Source: Straminergon stramineum
Lineage: Eukaryota > Streptophyta > Bryopsida > Hypnales > Calliergonaceae
Assembly: GCA_963920665.1 (NCBI GenBank)
Contig: OY987265.1
Span: 15,939,001 to 16,003,000, forward strand
Direction of reading: 5' to 3'
Length of the DNA: 64,000 nt
The position numbers were made by a program, and so were the translations under genes. Below the pieces are notes generated by a model that saw nothing but the letters and a program-made list of their open reading frames with translations, did no database searches and was not told the DNA's origin. This document shows, piece by piece, positions 22,302-34,273 of the stretch (its first letter is position 1; each line of letters begins with the position of its first letter).

Positions 22302-23602
22302 ACGGTAAGTTGGGGAGATGATGCAGACTTCTGAAATAGCAATAGAAAAATGCAACCCACATTTTAGGAGTAACTTAACTTAATAGATCAAAGATGCCCA
22401 AACAAAGAGGTGCAGTTAGATTGCTGAATTAACTTAGTTGAATTTGTAATCTCATTCATCAAGCTGTAATTTAAGCTACTATATTTACAATTTTGGTATG
22501 GAACTTTTTTGAGTGCAAGTTTCTTTTGAATCAAGATGCACCCAAATATCCAATGTTTTCTTTTTCAATTTTTAAAAATTCTGTTTGATTTATGTTTCAA
22601 AATTGTGAATCAGTCTCTGTACCTTTGGAGGTTAACAACAGTAGAATTTTCTCACACTAAGAATTGTGTAAGGATTGAGTCTAGATCTTGTTGCAGCCAC
22701 TGTATCCGAATCAAACTCAGTTTTAAGTTATGATGTGAAAGTATGATGAGGCCATCCATGTATAATGATCATTTTTCAAACTTTGACTGTACAGTACATA
22801 CTATCTCACAAACTAAGGAAGAAAAAAAATAGGACTGCAACCAATAGTTGGCAACTGCCGGCCAAAGTAATAGATATGGGTGCCTCATTCCAAACTTAAA
22901 AAAACTTGTCAATCAAGTATGATACCCAATAACATTGTAATGTTCTAGAGTAGAATCACTTATGGAATTGCACATTACACAAGCAACAACATTGCAAGAT
23001 ATATCAGCTGTGCACATCTTTTGTATTATTAAAACAAAAGAAACTGTGAGTGTTTTTTTTCTGAAGAACTCGATGTAGTTCATGACGAGCAATAGTACCA
23101 ATGTAGGGAGTAGTGCCATGCCATACCATGCCCGACCCCAACCTTGTTAGATGCCCCCCATCACACTCCCCACATTTCCTGATGCAACACTGGCAACCAC
23201 CACAATGTTTGCACCACCATCTCTCAAATTTTTTTTTAACGTTTTCTGTCAATTTTCTTATACATTCTCATATGGTTCCACATAACTCCCTATTTTCCGC
23301 ATTGTTTTCCCACACACACACACACACATTATTTTTTGCCTTTCACGCATTGCGATGATCCATTTCAGTTGCCAATATCCCTGTGGCAAGCAAGTGCAGT
23401 TTAGAGGACACCGAGGACACATCAGTTAGCCTTCTCTGGAAGACAACGGGATCCCGTCCCTGTGGGATCTACACATGTCAGGACGAGTGGCAGTACACCT
23501 AAAGAATTAAAAAAAATCAAAAAAATCCCCATTCAAGCTTGCAATTTGGCACAGCTCCTCCAGGGGTGTGCAGCCTGATGCCGACGCCACGAAATCATCA
23601 CG
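22302..23602. other. Upstream region of the CLE gene
   Basis: Low-copy sequence with TTAACTTA motifs near 22374 and 22429 and a (CA)n microsatellite at about 23311-23328. GC rises toward the gene. Short frames on both strands (64-82 codons) are not credible genes. Confidence 0.4.
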
Positions 23603-23610
23603 TATATATA
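23603..23610 (+). promoter_or_regulatory. Candidate TATA box for the CLE gene
   Basis: TATATATA lies about 200 bp before the chosen ATG. Transcription starting some 30 bp further on would give a 5' leader of roughly 170 nt. No other TATA-like motif lies closer to the ATG. This is an inference from position only. Confidence 0.4.
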
Positions 23611-23812
23611 TTTATTCGTGAGCTTCATCATTTGCACACTAGATCTGTTTTCATAATCTCCCATCACACAAGGATCATTCTGGGAATTCCAGGAAGAGCT
23701 CGAGCTGGTGATTTGCAACTTGGGGATTTGTGAGGTTAGCCAGGACTTTTGCAACTTACTTCGGTGAAGAAACTGATATTAAGCTTAAGCTTAGTCGTGT
23801 TGCAATTGAGAG

Positions 23813-25312
23813 ATGGCGGTCAGCTGGGGCTTTACGATGTTGTTGGTAGTGACAATAGTGGCGCTCTTCACCTTCAGTCAGCCTCTGTTCCAACTCGCAA
23901 TTCCAGGTGCGTGACTCACTGAACTTTCCTGAAGATGAAATTCTGTAGGTAAATTAATTGAGTTTTAAGACTAATTTACTAGAATGATGTTGCCTTAATC
24001 AAATTCTGTGTGCTTGGCTTGCTTACAATGCATTTTGCTCACTGTCTATGTCATCAGCGCCTCGTCTTCTGTTTTGAACTCGTGTGTATGAATTGTATTG
24101 AATGGCCCATTCAGGGGACCGAGCAGTTAGTTCTGAAGGTTTTGAGAGTAATGCGGAGCTGGGTTGGGTTTTGCAGAAGCAGTCGAGAAACAGACACAAA
24201 CAGATTTGGAGATTGTTTCGCAGGTTGTTGCAGTTCCACCGCGGAGCTATCCCCTCACCTCCAAGGTAACTTCAATTTGCTTAAACCTCACGTTTCGGAA
24301 TTCAGTGAAAATGGCCTGTCTGAAACCTCAGAAAGAGATTTTTTAGTTGATGCTTGAAATGAATAGTCTTTACAAATCACGTATAGTAGTGAAACAAATC
24401 AGGGATGATCATTCTTGGGGGAGTCGTTACGAATCTCGTACTAGAATATTGTTGTATGTGACCATTACCAACTCTGACTGAAGATCAACACCTAAAATGA
24501 GCATATGAGCTTAATTGAATCGTGAAAGAACTCATGATAAACTGTCCATAGAAGGTCATTGGGAGAAGTCGTTGAAAATATGTCATTCTACTATGAATCC
24601 ACCGATCTGTGTGTGGTATCTCATTGTGTTCTTTCCAACAAAAAAAGTGTTGCGCTATATTTATGGACACAGTACAGTGATCCTCCTGTCAATTCTCAGT
24701 CCTCCCCTCCCTTCCCTCAGATGAACATTATTATTGCAAGTGAACATCTCTCCATTTTTTAGCCAGAATTCTCTACAGACTTCTCTACTCCAACATGCTT
24801 CTTCTTTCTCTTTACTAGGAAACTCACTTACGTTAATTCCTTCATCAAAAAAAAATTCCTGCCATTGAAGTACTTGGTCACTTCATTTAAACTTGCATCA
24901 AGTAACAACAATGACTCGATCTTGCGCATACCTCAACCCAAGATCGAGAAGTAAATTAATCATTCAGCATTTGCAGAGGTCAAAGTAAAACTATCATTAA
25001 TACACAATATTGATACAAAGTTTGATCGAAAAGCTAACTACGTACTAAATGATTCTTCATCTGAAACTTCAGGCAAGGGATGAAGCTGGATCGAAATCCA
25101 GCAGCTCCACTGCAACATGGAATTGGGACATTCTCCGCCGGGGAACAAGCCGGAGACAACAATGGACGCGGAAACTCATTGATCGCCCCGTCCGACAACG
25201 GGTGAAAATTTCCAGAAGATCCGTGTTAGCCAGCTTCCAGTCTGATCGTATGGTGCCCACAGGTCCCAATCCCTTGCACAACAGTAACAGATCCCAAGTC
25301 ATCTTCCCCTGA
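23813..25312 (+). CDS. CLE: CLE (CLAVATA3/ESR-related) peptide precursor, three exons
   Basis: CLE precursors are secreted and processed to 12-13 residue peptides, often proline-hydroxylated, that signal through leucine-rich-repeat receptor kinases in meristem control. Exons 23813-23906, 24177-24265 and 25073-25312 join through GT-AG introns of 270 and 807 bp to a 140-aa protein. Residues 1 to about 24 form a hydrophobic signal peptide (L-L-V-V-T-I-V-A-L-F core). Residues 30-119 are variable, and the exon-3 part is basic. The dodecapeptide R-M-V-P-T-G-P-N-P-L-H-N is at 120-131, with both conserved prolines (positions 4 and 7), the glycine and the C-terminal L-H-N. Nine residues follow it. The closest type I know is the CLV3/CLE9-like R-x-V-P-[ST]-G-P-N-P-L-H-N class, not the TDIF class. 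The ATG is the first one in frame. Most CLE genes lack introns, and the two here recall CLV3/CLE40. Confidence 0.9.
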
Positions 25313-27729
25313 AGACGACCAGCCGAGATCGATCGATACTGAAGAATCGAACTAGCTCGCTCCCCAAGTTTTGAATCTCGTCATCGATGCCGCCATTCAA
25401 GCCTTCAAGCCTGCAAACCTTCCAAGCCTTGAATCTTCAAGTCTTCAAGTCTTCTAGACTTCAAGCATTTTGTTAATTCGGAGATTGAATGAGCATCTTT
25501 GATCGGTGCCGGGGATCGATGAACCTGTCCATGTGCAGGTGCAGGTGCAGACGACCGGGAGGAGTAGGACATGAGAATCATAATTAATATGAGGCCTGAG
25601 GATCATTATGAGTTTGGAGCAAATTAGACTATAAGAGAGTTCTCTTTTGCAGTAATTGTGTGATTTGTGTCAAGCAGGTGTCCGTCATTCAAAAAACAGG
25701 TTAGGATCGAGGGGCAATGGAAATTGTCCTTAATTGAATTTAATATCAATGTTGAGAACTTATTTTAGATTGTTTTGGGGGCTCTTGTTTGGGAGATTGG
25801 GATGAGGTTAGGGGAGTGACTTTATTGTAATTGTGTTTGATCAATTACAGTTTGGTTTCTCTAGGCAATGGTGGTAGACAAGCCAGCTTTGAGAAATGGT
25901 TATCATTTGGTTATGTTCATGTGACACAGTTAAATAGTACAATCGTCCACAACGGACTCTTCATTCAATTCATGTTTTTCTTCTCTAACTTCTGGGTGAC
26001 TTTGGAATGTATTATCAAGTATTTCAGCTAATTTTTTTTGAAGGAGTAAGTTTCCATTCATTGAGTGCATTGAGTGAGAAGAAGCTCCAAATGAATTCTT
26101 TTTGGAACTGGTGTATTTTAAGAGTTTGTTCATTTAAGATCTCATAACATAAGTGACAAGATTATGTATGGCTGAATCAGTGGGTGCATTGTATTATCCA
26201 TATTCTTATTATCTTATTCATAAATAATGTCAATTTTGATGTTGTCATTAATTATCTTGTTCATCAATTGGAAGAAAATCTCAACCAATAGCTTTTCTCC
26301 TCATCTTGAGTCCTTACTCCTTAGATCACTCCAAACATGATGGCCTTAAAACCTTAGGCCAACTCTCTAGCATTTCGATACAACATCAAGTTCAAATTCA
26401 TCATGCAATTTGAAACAATTAACCACCAATTTAATTTCTTTGGTTGAATCTTATTTTGGATGTATTTATGGCATTCATTCAACTAGGGTTTAGAGTAATC
26501 ACCTTATTGTGGTCATTTGATTATTTCTATCATTCTAAAAATAATTCTATTATGGTCATGTAAAAAGCTTAAAAAAACATCTTTTCATAAATAAATGAAG
26601 TGATGGGCATTCTGGAGATGTAACAATGGTACTTTTAAGGTGTACACCCGATGACTTTAGAATCAAAGTGTCTTATTGGACTCAGTTGGATCACGTACTA
26701 TTTTGGTGCCAAACTATCAAATCTTGTAACCATTTTGACACCATTTGAGAAGAAGAATGTGGTAGGACTATTTATGTGTGTAAAATAGCCATCACTTCTT
26801 GTCAATTTTGAGGTGACCTAATGGCAATGATGGACTTGAGGGCATATAACTTCTAAAATTCATATCTAATTAAGGAATTGTCAAAAAGCATTATTCTACA
26901 ATCAAATTATTGATTTGTTTCATGTTTCACCAGTAGTAGGGGGGAAATGATACATTTTCAAAACTCAAAGGGATCAAATCATAAATTGTGGCCACAATAT
27001 GGAGGCTTATTCCCCAAAGACCAAGTGTCCTCTCAAGGGACACTACAAGTTGATAATTATTTTTATATTTTGTTTCTCGTAGAAAATACTTTATTCTACA
27101 TAGAAAGATTTGTTTCATTCCTCTTTGGAGTAGTAACAAGAACTTTATAGGGAATCTTTTTTAGGGGCAATCTGAGCATTTTCTTCAAAAAATTACTTGT
27201 CATATTAGTTTTCTTATCTCAATTTTCACAATTTTTCAAAAAAAAAAGTTTTACATGGTTTAGTTTGCTTGCTAGAACAATCTCACCATTTTCATTAATT
27301 TTTTTCAATTCCATCTTTAAACTATTAAAGATACAGTTTTCCTTCTATGTAATAATTTTTTGAAGAATGAAAACTAAGTGTTTTTTAATCAAATTCTCAA
27401 TTCAGTTCTTGAACACAATTTTTTTAATACAAGATCTATAGTCCAAAAAAATTTTAAGTTGAAAAGATTAAAAGTCCAAAAATTAAGTTATAGAAGGTGT
27501 AATAAAATTTGTTTTCTTCACTTTAAACATAGATATCTTGCAATTGATCCAAGTGGTCAAAATTTCAACACATTCTTAGGCATTAGCCTCGTGCTAGATC
27601 ATATGGTTAGATTTGCAAAGGAAACAAAAATTTTAAAGTTTTTCACCTTGCAATACCAAATTATAGTTTTGAGTGTTTTTTGACAGAAAAAGACCTTAGT
27701 CCTTTGAGGATAAAGGCAATCACCAAAAA
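25313..27729. other. CLE 3' region and AT-rich spacer
   Basis: The first ~250 bp probably hold the 3' UTR. They contain a run of TTCAAG-type hexamers at about 25395-25470. Beyond 25700 there are only short, unrecognised frames and no paired termini. Confidence 0.4.
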
Positions 27730-27851
27730 ATGTGCCACTTACCCAAAACCACCATCATCACTTTGTGTCCATCTCCAAAATTAATATGTATATGTGTGGA
27801 AGAAGCGCTTGTAGAACCTCTTCCCAAAAGAGCTTTGAGCCTTCGTAACTA

Positions 27852-28592
27852 GGTCATTGCAAGAAACACCGGTCCTATTTTCCATCACAATGAGAGTGAC
27901 GCTTTTGTTATTCACTATAACTTTTGAAGCACAAGTCCAATGAACATGAAATTTCTATGGAACATGTCTAACTTCAGTAACTTGATGTTAATCAGATCCC
28001 TTATTTTTTAGAAATTAAAAAAAAATCATTTTGTATTTTAAAATCATTTTTGTTAATTTGTCATAAAGTGTAGTCTAGGGGTTTTCACTACGTTAGGAGT
28101 CCCCAAATTTTATGATCTAGAGTTGAAACTTTCATGGTCTATTTGTATATTAGGAAAGCATGTATCTACCAAAGGAAATTTGAAAATATATTATTTTATA
28201 TCCTCCACATGAGTGCAAACAACACTCCCATTGCGTACAATTTTTGAACATTGAAGATGGTTCTAATATCATTAGTTTATCGAAATATCATCTTCATCAA
28301 CTCTTCCCAAATGGAAAATTTTTAATTTAAAAAAAAATTATTTTCCTATTTATTACAAATTAAAATGTGAAAGTGCCAATTTTCATGAGAATTGGCACTT
28401 TTCTAGTTCTCCTACCTAGAGAATTTTTCTACGGTTTTCCTTCCTAGGGTACCTTCTTCTTAAAGGTTTATATATAAAAAATATTTTTTCCATTTTTTAA
28501 AAATTATTTTTCTAATTAACTAGTACTCTCGAAAAAAACAGGAGTACTATGGAAAACGCTACACAAAACAGATAGTGTTTCTTGCAAAGACC
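27852..28592. mobile_element. Unclassified terminal-inverted-repeat element, ~740 bp
   Basis: The ends are GGTCATTGCAAGAAACAC and, in complement, GGTCTTTGCAAGAAACAC (17 of 18 identical). AACT occurs on both sides (27847-27850 and 28594-28597), where the uninterrupted MITE copies have only one, so it was inserted there. The interior is non-coding and holds a perfect 12-bp-arm hairpin at 28370-28401 (AAAGTGCCAATT and complement). Confidence 0.75.
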
Positions 28593-28774
28593 CAACTTTT
28601 GCATACAATATCCAAATGTCACATTATTTGATGCATTGGAACCTCCTTTCACTTGCCAAGAAGAAAATAATTATGAGGATTTGATCATTCTAATAATAAG
28701 GTAAACTTGCCTAGGATAGGCAAAATGAGTGGTATGTCCTATTGCCACGAGCCAAAAAAATCAGATTTTTTTTC

Positions 28775-29220
28775 ATACAAAGACAAATGTGAGAAATGAA
28801 GGAAGCAGTTGAAATTTTATTTTTTGGACAAAGTAAGAATTTTTATGAATTTTTGAAGTGTACAACCAAATTAGCCCAACAAAGTCTCTAGAATAATCCA
28901 AATTAGCAAAAAGTGTTTCCATAATCATGATCATCTTATCACCTACAGCAGGCACAACATTTTCTAACATGTCTACAAGATTTCCTAACTTGGCCATGAT
29001 ATGAAGGAACAAAAAAATAACTTCTTATGATGAGTTTACACTAGAAAGGTGTAAGTCTCCTAGGACAATCATTGGTAACTCCATGACCATCTTCTGCAAG
29101 GCATTGCTTTTGGTCACAAATCAATCTATTGTAGTTCTAATCCCATTCATTAGAAAAAAAATTGTCATGCCTTGATGTAAGCCTCTCATAGGTAGTTCTC
29201 TAGGAGATGGTCATGGAAGA
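28775..29220. repeat. Dispersed repeat, second copy of 9400-9597 plus 10607-10790
   Basis: AATGTGAGAAATGAAGGAAG, AATTAGCCCAACAAAG and ATCCCATTCATTAG align with the pieces either side of the Harbinger element. This copy lacks that element and so records the uninterrupted arrangement. It may be a LINE fragment. Confidence 0.55.
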
Positions 29221-29426
29221 TTAGCCTTTCATAGGCAAATTTACGCATGGTATGTTCACACTTGGTGTTAAAGAGTGTTGTCACTAAGGGTCTTAGGAAT
29301 GAACTTAGACCTACTTTTGGACTAGATTCATGTTGCAAGCAACACCCCTAACACCAAATGTGAACTTACCCGATTAGCAACTAGGCACAATAGTAAAAAG
29401 TGCCAGTTTGGGAGGCAACAATGCTA

Positions 29427-30580
29427 TTTTGTGAGCCTGTGAGCATGAGTCTATGAGCGTTGAGCTCAAAAATTTGAAAAAGCATTAGAAACTTATTAAT
29501 ATTTCAAAAAATAGATTCCATCTTAAACTTTGGATCAAAATTTATTATTTTTTGGAAATTTTAGTACCTACTACCATGGGCCTATTACCGTGGACCTATT
29601 ACCATGGGTATATAAAATTCAAATGAAAAATCTTATTTTGAATCTTATTTAGAAGTATACATTATGAAGATGAAGAATCTAATTGATATGAAAGATGAAT
29701 GGAGATGGAAATAAGTTTTCTTAGAATATTGATTGATCATTGTCCTATAAGAACATGGACCCTCTCGAGGTCAATGGAAACACACCAATAATTTTTTCTT
29801 GATGTGCTATTATTGAATTTTTTTAGATTTTAGAAAAAATAATGTTGATAAGATTTCATTACATGTGTCGAAAGAACTTAGCCGCACCAAGTTTCATTTT
29901 TGTTGATCACTATCTTATAGTAGCATAGATCTTCTCAGGGCCGATGGGGGAAGTACCTTCACTTATGTCTTAATGTGTCAATAATTAGACTTGTTAACAT
30001 TTTAGAAAAATATTGTTAAAATTGTTCAGATTTTAAGAAAATATTTGGTTGATAGGGATTATTTGTATTAGGAATGAACTTAGTTACACCTAAATGTTGA
30101 TTTGTTGATCATTATCTTCTTGTGGGACCTCCTAGGGGATTGAACTCTTCTGTTTTGATCAAATTGTTGTTTGATTGATCACTCCCCTCTTGTTCCTTGG
30201 TACCTCTCACTGCTGAGGGGAGCCACACCCCCATGGAAAATTTATAAAAAATAAAAAATAAAAAATCTTTTTACAATGGCGGGTCTCCCCTCGGCGCTGA
30301 GGGGTACCAAGCAACAAGAGGGGAGTGATCATAAAAAACTAATTTTCAATGGAACAACCATATTTGATTTCAAAAGAATCCTAATTAATCATGAATTTTT
30401 TTCTTCTTAAAATTGAGTGAAGTCCAATGAATGGCACATCAAGGTTGTTCAAGGAACCACGGTAATAGGTATTAATAAAATTTATTAAAATTGGGAAATT
30501 TGAGTCAAAAATTTTAGATGGAATTTCTAAAAAATTGTATACTCACAAGCTCATGCTCACAAGCTCACAAAATAGCAACC
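29427..30580. mobile_element. hAT-like non-autonomous element, ~1.15 kb
   Basis: The right terminus, complemented, reads CAGGGTTGCTATTTTGTGAG. The left reads CAACAATGCTATTTTGTGAG. Subterminal TGAGC repeats follow at both ends. GTTTGGGAGG occurs directly outside each end, a target duplication of about 8-10 bp in a MITE that has the sequence only once elsewhere. There is no transposase. A 156-bp MITE is nested at 30176-30331. Confidence 0.75.
30176..30331. mobile_element. Nested MITE with ~47-bp arms
   Basis: TGATCACTCCCCTCTTGTTC is complemented at the other end by GCAACAAGAGGGGAGTGATCA-type sequence, with GGTACC in each arm. The arms are only slightly diverged and the core is AAAATAAA-rich. 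The target duplication is unclear. Confidence 0.8.
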
Positions 30581-30746
30581 CTGGTTTGGGAGGTGCCCAC
30601 CTTGCTTTAGTTCCATTGGAGAGTTCAATACCATTTCCTATATTTGTTGGAAGGAGCACCATGATATTGTTGTTTGCTACAGTCTAAACTTGCTTTTTTA
30701 TAAGTGAAATTGTACAAACATTGATACCGGTATTTATTAACAGGAT

Positions 30747-31810
30747 TTAACCCCTCATTGCCCAAGGGGACGAAAAGTGTCCTCACACTATCTGGAAGTC
30801 AAATTCAAAGTGTTGTTACTTCTACATTTGATGTATGAATTCAATAAAACTTATTGGAAAAGTTGCACATATTAGTCTAGTTTCACTGGTAAAATTTTCA
30901 AATCAATAAAAGATGTACTGAGTTTTTAAGAGCCCTTCAAAGTTCACAAGTTCAATTTGAGTTCACCACATTGCATTTTGATAGCTGCAACTTCAGAGGC
31001 TTTTAACCTTTTTCATAAAATGGTTTTTTTTCAATAAAATTTGTTGGGTTTTGTTACTCTTAAGGTATTGTGGTAAACTTTTCATGTCAATCCAGGTTGT
31101 TTTGAATGTTTGGGAGCAATTCGAAGCTCAAAACCCAAACATTTTTGCATTACAATGAACTTCCACAGCTTATAACTTCTTCATATGTGGTCCATTTTCA
31201 ATCATTTTTGTTGGAAAAGTTTTACATAATAGTCTAGTTTGTGTGGTTAAAATTTCATATCACTCCAAGAGGTAATGAGTGACTGAGAAGCATTTTAGTA
31301 GGAGTAGGTTTAGCCATAGATGTGATTTTTTGCTACTTTTTTCATTGTTTTTCAACATTTCAAAACAATTTTGCAGATACAATGAGTCACTTGAATGATA
31401 TTTCTTTTCACCAAAGTGTTTGTCTTTTAGTTTTGAATCACTCTGTAGTTTAAAGTTTTTTCATTTGAGTAGGTTTAAAAATCGAATTTCACCTCCAAAT
31501 GTGTTTTAAAAAAAATTTCAGCATCTTTTTTCAACACTAAAACATTATAATCATTCAATATATAAGGTCAAATGACCCCAAATATATTTCACACCATCTA
31601 CAACATGCACACTACAAGATTGTACGGTTGAGATTTTCATACTTCATTGAAATTTAGACTTTTAGCACATGGAAAGCAAGGATGCTTTTACACATGTTTG
31701 GACTTTGGGCGATGAAATTGTAATTCACAAGAGCTTGTTGTCGCATGTATACCTATCGATTCTAACCATAACCTAGATGATGATGAATGTCATTGTTGAG
31801 GTGAAGACAT
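30747..31810 (+). mobile_element. TTAA-class element, left end only
   Basis: TTAACCCCTCATTGCCCAAG at 30747 is a clear class terminus, comparable to TTAACCCCTGAATGCCCAAA at 59632. The right end was not found. The interior repeats a motif with TTGGAAAAGTTNNACATANTAGTCTAGTTT at about 30853 and 31210. The end coordinate is only the start of the next element. Confidence 0.4.
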
Positions 31811-32045
31811 TTAACCCTTGAAGGACAGATTGGTGACCATGGAAATCATGGCTTTTGGAACCATGTGACATCATCTACTTTAAAAAAAAAAAACCTAAAA
31901 TATCCATTGGAGGCCAAACAACTATAGAAAATCTTCCCTTTCCACCCCTAATTCTGAGGATGAATAGTTGCACTTCTCTCCTACACAGGAGAATTCCTTG
32001 TCATCCATCGGACACAAAACGTCCATGTCGACGTTTAAGGGTTAA
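31811..32045 (+). mobile_element. TTAA-flanked MITE (~235-bp family), copy c
   Basis: It starts TTAACCCTTGAAGGACAG and ends TCGACGTTTAAGGGTTAA, 235 bp, with TTAA kept at both sides. It is the cleanest member and the best reference for the family. Non-coding. Confidence 0.9.
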
Positions 32046-32650
32046 GTTCGTTTGGTGATTGCGAAATCCTTCAGTAGAGCTTGAATGAGGTGTGAGGATA
32101 CAGTAACTGTTGGCCAGCTTGAGGTAGCTTAGACAGTGCTGCAGATGTGATAAACAATCCAGTTAAGTTAAGCCCTGTCAAGTGATTCACTTACTATGGA
32201 GTAACGTATCCTCTAGAGTCCAGGACTGCAGTGATTAAGCTTTCTGATTCAAACTTCCCAAACATTGAAGGTATTTTTAACCCATAGAGTAAACTTGCCA
32301 TTTTCTACACACATCCAAAAACCACACAACAACCGTTGTCATTTACCAAACAATGACTGCACAATGCAACTATCAATTCAATTGTGATGGGAACAAAATT
32401 TTGTATCACCGCCCAATGATCGCACACTTTACGGTGGAGGGTTGCAAGAAATTTTTAGCTAGATTTTTGCTTCATCGTCTTTTAGATTGCAATAGAATTT
32501 GTTGGAATAAATCTTTTTGCATTCTGTTTTTTTGAGGTGAATCTTCACAAGACATTTAATAATCACGCCAAATTTCAAAACATGCAAGTCTCTATATTTA
32601 TGTGGAGAAGGATTTGAATTTTGTTTGTGCGATGATTGGCAAGTTTACTA
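32046..32650. other. Low-copy spacer
   Basis: Somewhat GC-richer at the start, with a CCAGTTAAGTTAAG motif near 32160. A 60-codon frame at 32353-32535 is not recognisable. Confidence 0.35.
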
Positions 32651-33262
32651 TAAATGCCCAAGGTGCTTTTTGAGCTTCTTGGAATTTGCCCTAAATTGAA
32701 CAACAAGACAAAATTTTGATAAGTTTTATCAAGTTTTTTGAATTGTAACCATACAAATTCAAACAAGACATGATAGCATGACCCCTCTCTGCATTTTGCT
32801 TCTAGGCTTGTCTTGGTCTTTGGTTGGTTGGGTGTTGGGTTTCTGTTTTGTTTTACTGCCAGGTCACCTTTGGCTAGCAATTTCTTTGTGCGATTTAAAA
32901 AAGTGGTCGAAATTAGGTTTAGTTACCATACAAGGTGCATGAATTGACATAAACAACAATAACAAAGGCTTCTACTCATGTTGAGATGGATCCAATGACA
33001 CATGACACCTCCAATATAGATTATTATTGCACCTCTTGCATGTTTGAGAAGTTGGAAAATGGCCACGTACTCTAAATGTATATTTCCATATTTGAACAAG
33101 ATTAGATTTAGATATTAAAATGACCTCCCAATGAAAGATGTTCATTATTGAATTTTTAATCTAATGGTGTGTGTCTTACCAAATTTTAGTGCATAGTTCA
33201 TTCTAAGAGTAAGATGCATGCAAGACTTTATATACGGTCCCCGTCAAACCTTTAAGGGTTAA
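32651..33262 (+). mobile_element. Probable TTAA-class element, first of a tandem pair
   Basis: ATGCCCAAGGTGC near 32657 and AACCTTTAAGGGTTAA at 33247-33262 are candidate ends. The first ~130 bp (TTGATAAGTTTTATCAA, CATACAAATTCAAA) match the start of the next element at 33267. The left TTAA has been lost. Confidence 0.45.
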
Positions 33263-33266
33263 TTCG

Positions 33267-34273
33267 TTAACTGCCCAAGGCACCCTCTTGGAATGATTCA
33301 AAACTAAACAAAAAATCCAAGTTCTGATAAGTTTTATCAATTTAAAAAAATTGTAATCGTACAAATTCAAATTAGGCATGTTATAGATCACATAGGAAAA
33401 TACTCCCTCTGTTCTGAAATGATTGTCTAATGATAAATATTTTCCAAGATTAAGGCAAAATTTCAGAACTTGGTAAAGTAATGAATGCAAACAAGTAGAT
33501 TAATTCTTGATTTTCTTGCTGATTTGCAAAAATGGAAATATCAAGTTTGAAGCATGATCTACTTCAAGTGCATAAGTTAAGGTAGTAACTTCTAATGATA
33601 AATCACCCGTTGGTTAACAATTTTCCATTGAAATGAGCAGTGAACACTACAATGCATTAGTTTTTTCTCTTGTGACTTTGTACTACATGAAGATTTTGTG
33701 AAGGTAGCTTAGAATTAGATTCCTCGTGAGCAATTTGTATGCAAGTTGTTGTGAGCAACTTACATAACTAAAACTAACTATTTCATGAATTGTGTCTTCA
33801 TGGAACTAAATTTAAAGTAGTAGACAATCATTTTGGGACATCTATTTTTGGAATTATGGACAATCATTTTGGGATGGAGGGAGTAAAACATAACAATATC
33901 ACTTATAGATTGAAAGATTATAATGTTTGATAAGAGGATATTAAGGATATAAAAAAAGGTTTGAAGTCTTTTAATCTTCTTCTTACATATCAAATCTGAA
34001 ATTGAGGTCTTGAAAAAAATAAGGTTAAAGGACATAATATGGTTAACCATAATTAAATAAAATACCAATGGACACCCCTTGTACACAATTTTTAATAAAT
34101 AATTTATAAATAATTTTTTTCAAAATTGTATTTTAATTCTTAAAATAGACTTTTAGTTATGGATATTATGAACTTGAAAAGAAAATACTAAAAATATTCT
34201 TTTGGTAAGATTTCTTATAACTTCAAACTTTAGTTAACACCAAAATATAGGGCCTTAGGCATTTAGGGGTTAA
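33267..34273 (+). mobile_element. Probable TTAA-class element, second of the pair, carrying a Stowaway
   Basis: It starts TTAACTGCCCAAGGCACC and ends GGCATTTAGGGGTTAA. Removing the 481-bp Stowaway-like insertion leaves about 520 bp. The left terminus has lost the CCCCTAAA core but is recognisable by comparison with the neighbour. Confidence 0.5.
33403..33883. mobile_element. Stowaway-like (Tc1/mariner) MITE, 481 bp
   Basis: It begins CTCCCTCTGTTCTGAAATGA and ends TCATTTTGGGATGGAGGGAG, flanked by TA on each side (33401-33402 and 33884-33885). The CTCCCTC terminus and TA duplication are the hallmarks of Stowaway elements. A second copy of the terminal block (GACAATCATTTTGGGA) lies 30 bp inside the right end. 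Confidence 0.9.

Larger units (their letters stand above)
27730..30603 (+). mobile_element. GTGGGTAC-ended MITE, copy 5, opened by three insertions
   Basis: Host pieces can be read in order against copies 1 and 4. 27730-27850 ends CTTCGTAACT. 28594-28696 runs from AACTTTTGCATACAATATCC to a CTAATAATA. About 29373-29426 (GCACAATAGTAAAAAGTGCC) comes next, then the last ~22 bp to 30603 (TTTGGGAGGTGCCCACC). The gaps are filled by a 740-bp inverted-repeat element, a ~670-bp segment including the repeat at 28775-29220, and a 1.15-kb hAT-like element. Confidence 0.75.

Noticed and set aside
24010..24357. 115-aa plus-strand frame over CLE intron 1 and exon 2
   Set aside because: It is out of frame with the CLE precursor and crosses a good splice acceptor. 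The spliced model explains the region better.
28370..28401. Hairpin as a transcription terminator
   Set aside because: It lies inside a non-coding transposable element of a eukaryotic genome with no gene upstream.
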